Shown piece by piece: positions 1-7,136 of a DNA stretch of 29,080 bases. The stretch is from NCBI GenBank assembly GCA_937901225.1, contig CALCGX010000119.1, positions 1 through 29,080 of the forward strand, given 5' to 3'. Every line of letters starts with the position of its first letter. Position 1 is the stretch's first letter. This DNA is from an uncultured Bacteroidales bacterium (lineage in GTDB: Bacteria; Bacteroidota; Bacteroidia; Bacteroidales; Paludibacteraceae). Made by a program: the position numbers and the translations under genes. Under the pieces are notes generated by a model. The model was not told where the DNA came from and ran no database searches. It saw only the letters and a program-made list of their open reading frames with translations.

Positions 1-644
1 ACTACGGCATCTGCCATACCAGCCACAATGCGGTTGCGGGCTACAAAATTAAATCGCTCTGGCTCTGTACCACAAGTATATTCCGTCAATATTCCACCCC
101 TGTCCAATGCTTGAACAGCCACATTGCGATGTACCGCAGGATAGATTCGGTCTAAGCCATGAGCAGGGATAATAATCGTCGGTATCTCCGCTTCCAACGC
201 TGCCCGATGGGCCATTACATCTATTCCGTATGCCAATCCACTCACAATAGTCAAATCGGGCAACTGCGCTGCTAAATCCAATACCAGCTGTCTGCACCAA
301 TCTTTTCCGCGCTCACTTGGCATACGGGTACCCACTACACTCACTATATGCTTAGGATTGACATCTACATGCCCCTTGGCATACAACAACAAAGGCGCAT
401 CCACACAATGCGCCAAGCGATAGGGATAGTTCTCATCCCTAAAATAATACATCTGGATATTGTGCTTCTCGATGAATTCGAGCTCCTTGCGAGCAAAATC
501 CAACGCTGCGTGACTCACCAGATCACCATGCTGCTTGATTACCTCCGTAGCCGAACCGCACACCTCCAATGCATGACGGATACCACGCAAGCGCGTCTTG
601 TTGGCCCAAGTCAACGCAATTCTATTTACCCACTCTTCTCTCAT
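1..644 (-). CDS. dprA: DNA-processing protein DprA (C-terminus cut by window edge)
   Basis: DprA/Smf binds single-stranded DNA in the cytoplasm and loads RecA during natural transformation. Reading from the ATG at 642-644, the translation begins MREEWVNRIALTW, then shows the Rossmann-fold hallmarks of the family: VGTR, SGLAYGIDVMAHRAAL, the GLDRIYP stretch and the FNFVARNRIVAG stretch just before the left edge. About 214 residues are visible of a family length near 370, so the C-terminal part lies outside the window. The start is placed here because it fits the N-terminal helical region; it overlaps the 3' end of the vanZ-like gene by 23 bases, which points to translational coupling in a upp-vanZ-dprA transcript. 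Identity is secure; the competence role is known for the family, not shown here. Confidence 0.95.
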   Translation of the reverse strand, partial: MREEWVNRIALTWANKTRLRGIRHALEVCGSATEVIKQHGDLVSHAALDFARKELEFIEKHNIQMYYFRDENYPYRLAHCVDAPLLLYAKGHVDVNPKHIVSVVGTRMPSERGKDWCRQLVLDLAAQLPDLTIVSGLAYGIDVMAHRAALEAEIPTIIIPAHGLDRIYPAVHRNVAVQALDRGGILTEYTCGTEPERFNFVARNRIVAGMADAV

Positions 645-1008
645 GCCACCACGTGCCTATACACCAACATACCAATCCCATGCACACTCCCACACCATCT
701 GCCAGCCAATCCAGCCATTCACCTGTACGAGGATAAAAGAATTGCTCCTGTAATAGCTCGATGACTCCGCCATAAACTACAGGAACTGCTACGGCTACAA
801 GCCACATCTTCCACGACTTTAACCCTGCGGTTTTACTATCCCATAGTAGCACTAAAGTCAATACCAAGAACGCCAACCAATGCACCCATTTATCCCCGCC
901 TTCGATGGGAGGCAGTGTGTACAATGGTTTGCGCAGCAGGCAGCCATACGCAATCACACCAGCGACTGCTATACTCTTCCAAAATCCTATAATTTTTCGC
1001 CAAAGCAT
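622..1008 (-). CDS. VanZ-family small membrane protein
   Basis: This 128-residue protein is mostly hydrophobic, with about four predicted membrane segments. It carries the VanZ-like pattern: a DKWVHWLAF stretch near residue 40, an IELLQ motif near 83, and RTGEWLDWLADGVG before the last membrane helix. VanZ relatives are found in many bacteria and their biochemical role is mostly unknown; the name comes from teicoplanin resistance, which should not be assumed here. The ATG overlaps the end of upp by 22 bases and its own end overlaps dprA by 23 bases, so the three genes form one compressed unit. Confidence 0.85.
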   Translation of the reverse strand: MLWRKIIGFWKSIAVAGVIAYGCLLRKPLYTLPPIEGGDKWVHWLAFLVLTLVLLWDSKTAGLKSWKMWLVAVAVPVVYGGVIELLQEQFFYPRTGEWLDWLADGVGVCMGLVCWCIGTWWHERRVGK

Positions 1009-1649
1009 AAGTCGCCCGCATCACCTAATCCAGGAACAATATACTTCTTCTCGTTCAATACGGGGTCGATTACTGCACACCACAGCGTAACATGCTCTGG
1101 CATTGTCTTTGACAGGTAGTCTATCGCTTGAGGCGTACCAAACAAACAAGCCACATGCACACTCTTAGGCGTACCGTGACTCAGCAAAGCCTTGTATCCC
1201 ACTTCCATCGACAAACCTGTAGCAAGCATTGGATCTACCAATATCAAGGTCTTGCCTTCAATGGATGGAGCTGCCAAATACTCTGACACAATCTCTATCT
1301 GCATCTCGCCTCGTCTGCCAATCGTCTCTTTGCGATATGCGCTGATAAAGGCATTCTCTGCCTTGTCAAACATATTCAAAAATCCTTGGTGCATTGGCAA
1401 TCCCGCACGCAACAAAGTACCCAATACCACTTGATCTTGAGGCACTTGCATCTCAGCAACCGCCAAAGGAGTCTGCACTTGCTCCGTAGCATATGTCAGA
1501 TGTTTGCTAATCTCTACTGCCATTATCTCGCCTATGCGCTCAATGTTTCGGCGAAAACGCATGCTGTCCTTTTGCACATCTATACTGCGCATTTCTTTCA
1601 GGTACTGATTCAGCAACGAAGGTTGCTCCGATAGATTAATTACTTTCAT
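987..1649 (-). CDS. upp: Uracil phosphoribosyltransferase
   Basis: Converts uracil and PRPP to UMP in pyrimidine salvage in the cytosol. The 220-residue protein shows RAGLPMHQG near residues 81-89, the PRPP-binding loop VDPMLATG at about 138-145, and the uracil-binding C-terminal GLGDAGDLCFG at about 207-217. An upstream in-frame ATG would add 26 residues, but those residues (rich in F, I, K) do not belong to the family and would extend across the promoter at 1677-1684; the start at 1647-1649 (MKVINLSEQ) is therefore preferred. First gene of the upp-vanZ-dprA unit, transcribed divergently from the DUF5063 gene. Confidence 0.95.
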   Translation of the reverse strand: MKVINLSEQPSLLNQYLKEMRSIDVQKDSMRFRRNIERIGEIMAVEISKHLTYATEQVQTPLAVAEMQVPQDQVVLGTLLRAGLPMHQGFLNMFDKAENAFISAYRKETIGRRGEMQIEIVSEYLAAPSIEGKTLILVDPMLATGLSMEVGYKALLSHGTPKSVHVACLFGTPQAIDYLSKTMPEHVTLWCAVIDPVLNEKKYIVPGLGDAGDLCFGEKL

Positions 1650-1676
1650 TTCTGTATATGGTATTAAAATTTCGTG

Positions 1677-1707
1677 CAAAATTACTATTTTTTTTTCATA
1701 TATCAAA
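1677..1707 (-). promoter_or_regulatory. Bacteroidetes-type promoter for upp
   Basis: On the minus strand, TAATTTTG (1677-1684) matches the TAnnTTTG -7 consensus of Bacteroidetes, and a TTTG box (1704-1707) sits 19 bases upstream. Transcription would start about 20-25 bases before the upp ATG. It faces away from the plus-strand promoter at 1717-1724, with only about 30 bases between the two -7 boxes. Confidence 0.7.
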
Positions 1708-1716
1708 AAAAAAGCG

Positions 1717-1724
1717 TACCTTTG
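1717..1724 (+). promoter_or_regulatory. -7 promoter box for the DUF5063 gene
   Basis: TACCTTTG matches the TAnnTTTG consensus and lies 25 bases before the ATG at 1750. The -33 region is only a T-run (about 1690-1696) rather than a clean TTTG, so the call rests mainly on the -7 box and its position. Confidence 0.6.
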
Positions 1725-1749
1725 CAAACAAATTATACAGAATCATACG

Positions 1750-2274
1750 ATGTCCACGACCTCTACACATTATGTTTATCAGGAGCCTGCTATAGAATTT
1801 GTGACGGTAGCAGTGCAGCTCTGCCTATATCTTGAGCAGGCGGAAGAACAAGAAAGAGCCGATTTCATCGAGAAAATGCTCTGCCTTTTGCCATTGCTAT
1901 ATCTCAAAGCACGTCTTTTACCAAAAGCTACCGAAGAGATGGATGGTTATCCAGAACGCTTTGTTACCGAATATGAGTACGAAAGCATGCGTCAGGCAAT
2001 CGCTCAAAAGCTCGGTTCGGACGATGCTTATCTGGAAGTATTCGTGGAAGATATGCGTTACTCTGATGAGCCTATCACAGCATTTATCTCGGAAAATATT
2101 GCAGATATCTATCAAGAGGTCAAGGACTTGGCTTGCAATTACCAAACACGTGAAGAGGCGGTGATGAATGATGCGTTGGTTAGTTGCTTGGAGGCATTTG
2201 AACAGCATTGGGGACAAAAGTTGCTGAATGTACTCCGCCCTTTACACACCCTATCATTACATGTAGATGAGTAG
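1750..2274 (+). CDS. DUF5063-type protein
   Basis: A 174-residue acidic, soluble, mostly helical protein without signal peptide or membrane segment. It resembles the DUF5063 family of Bacteroidetes, recognised from overall composition, length and its place directly upstream of a 3'-5' exonuclease gene, which is the usual arrangement in Bacteroidales. No catalytic motif is visible and the function is unknown. Its stop overlaps the start of the exonuclease gene by eight bases, so the two are likely translated together and may act on the same process. The family name is from memory of the family and not a profile search. Confidence 0.75.
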   Translation: MSTTSTHYVYQEPAIEFVTVAVQLCLYLEQAEEQERADFIEKMLCLLPLLYLKARLLPKATEEMDGYPERFVTEYEYESMRQAIAQKLGSDDAYLEVFVEDMRYSDEPITAFISENIADIYQEVKDLACNYQTREEAVMNDALVSCLEAFEQHWGQKLLNVLRPLHTLSLHVDE

Positions 2275-2983
2275 TTTTTTGCCCAATACGTTTGCTCAAC
2301 ACATTGATAAAGCAGCTATTCAAACGCTGCCCGTTACCTTTTTCGAAGGCGAAGTGATTGTGGTAGATAAGCCCGAAATGGTGGCTGATGCTGCGGCGTA
2401 CTTGCGCCAGCACACCGTACTCGGAGTGGATACCGAGGCCCGTCCTTCTTTCAAAAGAGGTGTGCACTACCCTACTGCTTTGGTGCAAATAGCCACCTTG
2501 GAGCGGTGCTATCTATTTCGTCTCACGCATGTAGGTTTGCCCGTTGAAATTGCAGAGATATTTGCCAATCCTGACATATGCAAAGTGGGGCTGGCTTTCA
2601 AGGACGACATTACTGGTCTTCGCAGAAGACGCGACTTCAAGCCTGCCAATTGTGTAGATTTGCAATCGATGGTATGCAAATATGGTATTATGGAACTCGG
2701 TTTGCAAAAGATCTTCGCCATTATCTTTGGCAAGAAGATTAGCAAATCCCAGCAACTTACCAATTGGGAGAACTCACATCTAACATTGGAGCAAGCACGT
2801 TATGCATCAACAGACGCGTGGGCTACGCTGAGTATCTATCTTGCATTGCAACAAGTGAAGCCCCTGTCCAAACGCGCAGTAGAAGCCCTCAAGCGTGCTG
2901 AGAAAGAAAAACAAATCCAACGCCAACAAGAGGCCATGGCGAAAAGGAGTTTAGAGGATGCCGCTAAGGCGGGTATTGTTTAG
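2267..2983 (+). CDS. 3'-5' exonuclease, RNase D-like (DEDDy)
   Basis: The 238-residue protein has the DEDD nuclease motifs in order: GVDTE (D55, E57), KVGLAFKDD (D113/D114) and YASTD (Y179, D183), the Tyr marking the DEDDy type. It would remove nucleotides from the 3' end of RNA or DNA using two metal ions. It lacks the HRDC domain of true RNase D; instead the last 40 residues are a basic, Lys/Gln/Glu-rich helix. It starts within the end of the DUF5063 gene (8-base overlap). Its TAG stop falls in a GTTTAG repeat that fills the gap to the next gene. Substrate cannot be told from sequence. Confidence 0.88.
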   Translation: MSSFLPNTFAQHIDKAAIQTLPVTFFEGEVIVVDKPEMVADAAAYLRQHTVLGVDTEARPSFKRGVHYPTALVQIATLERCYLFRLTHVGLPVEIAEIFANPDICKVGLAFKDDITGLRRRRDFKPANCVDLQSMVCKYGIMELGLQKIFAIIFGKKISKSQQLTNWENSHLTLEQARYASTDAWATLSIYLALQQVKPLSKRAVEALKRAEKEKQIQRQQEAMAKRSLEDAAKAGIV

Positions 2984-3037
2984 TGTTTAGAGTTTAGTGA
3001 TTAGTGTTTAGTGATTAGTGTTTAGAGATTAGAGATT
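2978..3037 (+). repeat. GTTTAGTG/ATTAGTG simple repeat between two genes
   Basis: About 60 bases built from short units of the form GTTTAG or GATTAG followed by TG or AG. The stretch begins inside the last codons of the exonuclease gene, supplies its TAG stop, and runs right up to the ATG of the methyltransferase gene. A shorter version of the same repeat ends the FeoB-like gene at 13072-13091. Confidence 0.8.
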
Positions 3038-4303
3038 ATGACAACGGTATATTTGAAAACTCATAAAGAAGAATCGCTTCTTCGTTTCCACCCTTGGGTA
3101 TTCTCGGGTGCTATCCGCAGTATTCAGCTGGACGCTGATTATCCATATGCTCAGCCACAAGAGGGTGAAGTGGTACAAGTGCTCGATTCCAACGGCAAAA
3201 TATTGGGCGTTGGACACTATCAGATAGGCTCTATCGCAGTACGTATCTTGGCATTTGGAGTAAGTGAACTGCCTGCAGATTTTTGGCAAGAGCGTATTCG
3301 TGCAGCATATGAAGTGCGCCGCTCGTTGGGGTTGATTACTTTAGAAACTGAAAACTGTCAACTGAGAACTGAAAACTATCAACTGAAAACTGAAAACTGC
3401 AACAACACTTACCGCTTGGTACATGGCGAAGGCGACTTCTTGCCTGGATTGATTGTGGATGTATATGCAGATACAGCCGTGATTCAAGCCCATTCCATCG
3501 GTATGCACTGCCATCGCATGGAGATTGCAGAGGCGATTATTCAATCGGTACCTCAGGTGGATAAGGTGTATTACAAGTCGGATGACACCTTACCTCACAA
3601 AGCCCCTATTCAAGGAGAGCGAGTAGGCTACTTGATTGGTGCAGAAAAAGCCGATTTCAACGGAGATTTCTGGGCAAAGGAGAATGGATTAGACTTCCGC
3701 ATTGACTGGCTTCGTGGACAAAAGACGGGCTTCTTTATTGACCAACGTGACAACCGTGCTTTGCTGGAGCATTATGCACAAGGCAAAGAGGTGCTGAATA
3801 TGTTTTGCTACACGGGTGGATTCTCCGTGTATGCACTACGTGGTGGAGCAAAATTAGTGCACTCGGTGGATGTGAGCCAAAAAGCAATTGACTTGGTACG
3901 CAGCAACGTGGCACACAACTTTGGCGAGCATGCGCCTCACGAAGCATTTGCCGAGGAGGCTTTCGAGTTTTTGGCAAAGAACCAAAGCAAATATGATTTG
4001 ATTGTGTTGGATCCTCCTGCTTTTGCCAAACACAGAGATGCGGTTAAGAATGCGCTGCGTGGCTATCAACGCTTGAACGCCAAAGGCATACAAAGTATTC
4101 GTCCTGGTGGTATCTTGTTCACCTTCTCTTGTTCGCAGGCGATTGATAAGGATATGTTCCGTTTGGCCGTGTTCTCTGCCGCAGCACAGGTGGGTCGCAA
4201 AGTGCGTATCTTGCACCAATTGCACCAGCCAGCAGACCACCCTATCAATATCTATCACCCAGAAGGTGAATACCTGAAGGGATTGGTACTACAGGTGGAA
4301 TAA
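3038..4303 (+). CDS. rlmI: Class I SAM-dependent rRNA methyltransferase, RlmI-like
   Basis: Predicted to make 5-methylcytosine in 23S rRNA. The 421-residue protein has an N-terminal PUA domain (about 2-75, with HPWVFSGAI), a YRLVHGEGDFLPGLIVD segment at about 125-141, and the methyltransferase core: GQKTGFFIDQRDNR at 227-240, NMFCYTGGFS at 254-263 (SAM site), DPPAF at 325-329, and FSCSQ at 363-367 with the catalytic Cys. Between the PUA-linked helix (RRSLGL) and YRLVHGE, where relatives have only a few residues, there are three 7-residue repeats (residues 103-123) encoded by a 21-bp DNA repeat. The insertion keeps the frame and lies in a linker, so the enzyme is probably active. A strong terminator follows. 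Confidence 0.92.
   Translation: MTTVYLKTHKEESLLRFHPWVFSGAIRSIQLDADYPYAQPQEGEVVQVLDSNGKILGVGHYQIGSIAVRILAFGVSELPADFWQERIRAAYEVRRSLGLITLETENCQLRTENYQLKTENCNNTYRLVHGEGDFLPGLIVDVYADTAVIQAHSIGMHCHRMEIAEAIIQSVPQVDKVYYKSDDTLPHKAPIQGERVGYLIGAEKADFNGDFWAKENGLDFRIDWLRGQKTGFFIDQRDNRALLEHYAQGKEVLNMFCYTGGFSVYALRGGAKLVHSVDVSQKAIDLVRSNVAHNFGEHAPHEAFAEEAFEFLAKNQSKYDLIVLDPPAFAKHRDAVKNALRGYQRLNAKGIQSIRPGGILFTFSCSQAIDKDMFRLAVFSAAAQVGRKVRILHQLHQPADHPINIYHPEGEYLKGLVLQVE
3344..3406 (+). repeat. In-frame 21-bp tandem repeat inside rlmI
   Basis: Three imperfect copies of a 21-bp unit with core ACTGAAAACTGTCAACTGA. Each copy encodes seven residues of the form [EKR]TEN[CY]QL. The same kind of ACTGAAAACT sequence is familiar as intergenic filler in Bacteroidetes and cyanobacteria (general knowledge); here it is translated. 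Unit boundaries are approximate. Confidence 0.85.
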
Positions 4304-4340
4304 CCGCAGCAATCGAGCAATTATGCTACAATAGGTATAT

Positions 4341-4371
4341 AAAAATAGCACCTCGTCGAGGTGCTATTTTT
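4341..4371. terminator. Bidirectional intrinsic terminator
   Basis: Near-perfect inverted repeat AAAAATAGCACCTCG / CGAGGTGCTATTTTT with one base at the centre, giving a GC-rich hairpin flanked by A-run and T-run. It lies between the convergent rlmI and TonB receptor genes and can serve both strands. Confidence 0.93.
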
Positions 4372-4375
4372 GTTA

Positions 4376-6700
4376 TTATATCTTCAAGTTGATTCCAGCA
4401 AAGAAGGTGCGTGGGTTGGCGGGACCGTAGATAAAACCAGCATCGCGATCCATGCCCTTATCAAGGTCGGATTGGAATTGGTCAAGGATATTCTTTACAC
4501 CTGCGTTAATCTCCAATGTATAGTGTTTGTAGAGCGGAATATCGTAGCAAAGTTTGATGTCCCATTCGAAGAATGTAGGAGTAGTAACTTCTTCATCCTC
4601 TGGCACATATCCTGCAAAGTGTTGCACCAGCATATTGCCCGTTACCTTGCCGTTGGTGACAATGTGGAAATGTTTTACAGGTTCGATATTACAGAGGAAA
4701 TAGCCATAGTGGTCTGGAGTACGGAACATACGGCGTTGAGGTGCAATGTTTGGATTCTTGCTCCATTGCAATGGTTCGATATAGCGGCTATGGTTGTAGG
4801 TATAACCCGCTTGGAAAGTAAGCAAGTGACCAAAGCCCACCTTGGCTTCGATATTCATACCCGCCACGCGTGCGCCGCTCGCGTTGGTACGCGTTAATAA
4901 TAGGTTGCCTTGTGCATCGTGTCCGTTCTCCTCTAGGGTAAAGACATCGTTGAGTTGGGTAAAAAAGCCCTCAAGGGTGAGGTTGAGATCCCACTTGCCA
5001 AATCGCTTGTACATGTCAATGCTTCCGCTGATGGAGTGGCTGTATTCGGGTTTGAGGGTGTCTGCCAACGAGATAAGCGATACCTCGCCACCTACTGCAC
5101 CTACGTGCAAGTCTTCTTCGTAGATTTGTGGTGCACGATAGCCACTGGCATAGCTCAGGCGCAGAATAATTGGCTCAATAGGTGTGTAGCGGATATTGGC
5201 ACGAGGTGAGAAAACGGGTTTGTCAAGTAAGGAATGCTGCTCCAACCGACCACCTACGAGGATAGACCATTGCTTGTTTTTCCACTCGTTTTGAACGTAT
5301 CCTCCTCCGAGATGTACGCGTTGGAGGGTATTGCGGTCGTAGCCAAGGATCTGGTCGCGGAGTTGGTTGTAGGAGTATTCCGCACCCGCGCTCAGGTCGG
5401 CATTCATGATTCCACAAGGATAAGAGAAGCGGTATTGTGCACCAGTCACAGACACGATATCGGTAGATTTGCCATAGGCATTGGGATTGTAGTTGGTGCC
5501 GAAATAGCTATCGCGAGCGATATGTTGGAAACTGGTATATACGCTTACAAAGTGCTTATTATCAGCAGTGTACATATCCCATTTGGCTGTAGCCGCGTCG
5601 ATATTATGCCTGAGTTGCTCGGTGAGTGGCGACTCGTGTGGTTGGAGGCTATCAATACCATAACCGCCACGGCGAAACTCGGTAGTGTGGTGGTATTCCG
5701 CTGTGATCTTGGAGTAGTCGGATGTCTTGAAATAAGAGCGGAAGCCAACCGTTGTGGAGTTGAGGTGCGGGATGTCGGAATAGCCATCGTTGTCGCGGTC
5801 GTATTGCTGGCGGTTGCGTTGTACGCCAAAGAGGAAGAGTCCCGCTTTTTGGTTTTCAGACACGACACTGGCGTTCATGTTGGTGTTGATATCGTAGGTG
5901 CCTGTCTGAGTGAAAGCACTTGAGTTGCTGATATTTAACGAGTTGCGGCTCGGTTCTTTGGTGATGATATTCACGACACCTGCGATGGCATTGGCACCAT
6001 AGAGTGCGCTACCGCCACCACGAATCACTTCGATACGGTCCACCATGCCCGCAGGCAGTTGCTCCAAGCCATAGACAGAAGCGAGGGAAGAGAAGATTGG
6101 GCGGGAGTCCATGAGGATTTGGGTGTATTGTCCTTCCAAGCCGTTGATACGAATCTGTGGCACACCGCAGTTGGAGCAAGTCTCTTCCACGCGCAAGCCC
6201 GTTTGGAAATTGAGTACATCTGCCATGGAGTTGGATGTGGTGGACTCAATAATGAGCGGCGGAATGACATTGACGATGGTCGCCACTTCGCGTTGTTTGG
6301 TTTCGTACTTATTAGCAGTAACCACCACATTATCAATCATAAAGGATGTCTCGGCGATTGCCACATTCATTTCGATAAGTGTATCTCGGCGAAGGGTAAC
6401 GGTACGTTTCTCAGTCTCGTACCCCATCATTGAGAAGACGATGGTGAGTTCGCCTTCGGGAAGGTTCTTGAGATAGAAGTGACCGGATTCATCGGTCAGA
6501 CAACCCAGGGCAGTACCTTCGACTTGCACATTCACAAAAGAAAGATGCTCCTTGGTGTGCGCATCTAAGACGTGTCCCGCGATATGGGCGTCGGACTTCT
6601 TCTCGTGGTTGTGATGGTGATGATCTTGCGCTAAAATAGGCATACTGCTTACCAAGAGGCAAGCCATGAAGGAAAGGAAAATGAGTGTTTTTTTGTTCAT
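4376..6700 (-). CDS. TonB-dependent receptor with His cluster and CxxC (putative metal receptor)
   Basis: A 774-residue outer-membrane receptor that would import a ligand into the periplasm using TonB energy. The order is: signal peptide (about 1-24, ending ILAQ), a His-rich start of the mature protein (HHHHNH at 27-32), a CarboxypepD_reg-like domain (about 39-118), a TonB-box-like IDNVVVTA (122-129), a plug with CSNCG (C175, C178), RINGLEG, VIRGGGSALYGANAIAGVVNI, and a beta-barrel ending in NPRTFFAGINLKI with the terminal aromatic/hydrophobic strand. The His cluster and paired Cys suggest a metal or metal-complex ligand, which is inference. It is divergent from a hemerythrin-type regulator, and its predicted 200-base leader carries five 11-bp repeats. 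Confidence 0.9.
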   Translation of the reverse strand: MNKKTLIFLSFMACLLVSSMPILAQDHHHHNHEKKSDAHIAGHVLDAHTKEHLSFVNVQVEGTALGCLTDESGHFYLKNLPEGELTIVFSMMGYETEKRTVTLRRDTLIEMNVAIAETSFMIDNVVVTANKYETKQREVATIVNVIPPLIIESTTSNSMADVLNFQTGLRVEETCSNCGVPQIRINGLEGQYTQILMDSRPIFSSLASVYGLEQLPAGMVDRIEVIRGGGSALYGANAIAGVVNIITKEPSRNSLNISNSSAFTQTGTYDINTNMNASVVSENQKAGLFLFGVQRNRQQYDRDNDGYSDIPHLNSTTVGFRSYFKTSDYSKITAEYHHTTEFRRGGYGIDSLQPHESPLTEQLRHNIDAATAKWDMYTADNKHFVSVYTSFQHIARDSYFGTNYNPNAYGKSTDIVSVTGAQYRFSYPCGIMNADLSAGAEYSYNQLRDQILGYDRNTLQRVHLGGGYVQNEWKNKQWSILVGGRLEQHSLLDKPVFSPRANIRYTPIEPIILRLSYASGYRAPQIYEEDLHVGAVGGEVSLISLADTLKPEYSHSISGSIDMYKRFGKWDLNLTLEGFFTQLNDVFTLEENGHDAQGNLLLTRTNASGARVAGMNIEAKVGFGHLLTFQAGYTYNHSRYIEPLQWSKNPNIAPQRRMFRTPDHYGYFLCNIEPVKHFHIVTNGKVTGNMLVQHFAGYVPEDEEVTTPTFFEWDIKLCYDIPLYKHYTLEINAGVKNILDQFQSDLDKGMDRDAGFIYGPANPRTFFAGINLKI

Positions 6701-6781
6701 ATAGTTGGTTTATTTTATAACAATGTATCGGAATAATGACGGTATTCCTTCGGTGCTCCTATATTAACAACCCGATTATCC

Positions 6782-6831
6782 TACGTATATCTTACGTGTA
6801 TCTTACGTGTATCTTACGTATATCCTACGTA
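6782..6831 (-). repeat. Five-copy 11-bp TACGTA array (array 1)
   Basis: TACGTA or TACGTG occurs at 6782, 6793, 6804, 6815 and 6826, an exact 11-base period, joined by TATCT or TATCC. Read on the minus strand the unit is GGATATACGTA or AGATACACGTA. The same unit occurs five times at 25391-25440. The array lies 81 bases upstream of the TonB receptor start and downstream of its predicted promoter, so it would be transcribed. Confidence 0.9.
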
Positions 6832-6906
6832 ATTGATAGCGTAAAGATAATACAACGATAACACACAAGGTATAGAAATAAAGGGTTAATCCGAAGAAAT
6901 CGAGTG

Positions 6907-6938
6907 CAAAGGTAGTGGTTTTGTGTGAATTAGACAAA
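6907..6938 (-). promoter_or_regulatory. Promoter of the TonB receptor gene
   Basis: On the minus strand TACCTTTG (6907-6914) is preceded by TTTG (6935-6938) with a 20-base spacer, a full match to the Bacteroidetes promoter. It predicts a leader of about 200 bases that contains the 11-bp array. Confidence 0.75.
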
Positions 6939-7039
6939 TTTTTTAGACAGTTTCCCCATTATTTGGGATTGGCAGATGGACAAGTGCGGAATGAATTTGG
7001 CATTAGTTGTCCCCAGAAATGGTTATTTTGGAAATTTGA

Positions 7040-7071
7040 TTTGCATATATGAATATTTTTCAGTAACTTTG
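7040..7071 (+). promoter_or_regulatory. Promoter of the hemerythrin-LuxR regulator
   Basis: TTTG at 7040-7043 and TAACTTTG at 7064-7071 with a 20-base spacer match the Bacteroidetes consensus. Transcription would start near 7075, before either candidate start codon of the regulator. Confidence 0.75.
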
Positions 7072-7136
7072 CAGCGTTTTTAACGTAAAGGTCTTCCCTC
7101 TTATGTATGGGGGAAGAATTATTGTGGTTGCATGTG

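Larger units (their letters stand above)
6701..7136. other. Divergent intergenic region between TonB receptor and regulator
   Basis: This 436-base gap has no convincing gene. It holds the minus-strand promoter of the TonB receptor (6907-6938), the 11-bp repeat array (6782-6831), a small inverted repeat GGAATA/TATTCC (6730-6748) close to the receptor start, the plus-strand promoter of the regulator (7040-7071), and an inverted repeat TCTTCCC/GGGAAGA (7092-7117) in the leader of the regulator. No known riboswitch box was recognised in the receptor leader. Confidence 0.7.

Noticed and set aside
1650..1727. Longer upp reading with 26 extra N-terminal residues
   Set aside because: It would run through the upp promoter and the extra residues do not resemble the family.
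5234..5923. 229-codon plus-strand frame opposite the TonB receptor gene
   Set aside because: It lies fully antisense to a clear receptor gene and its translation shows no family features; it is a shadow frame.
6701..6906. Cobalamin or other known riboswitch in the TonB receptor leader
   Set aside because: No recognisable conserved box was seen on the minus strand, only the 11-bp array and one small inverted repeat.
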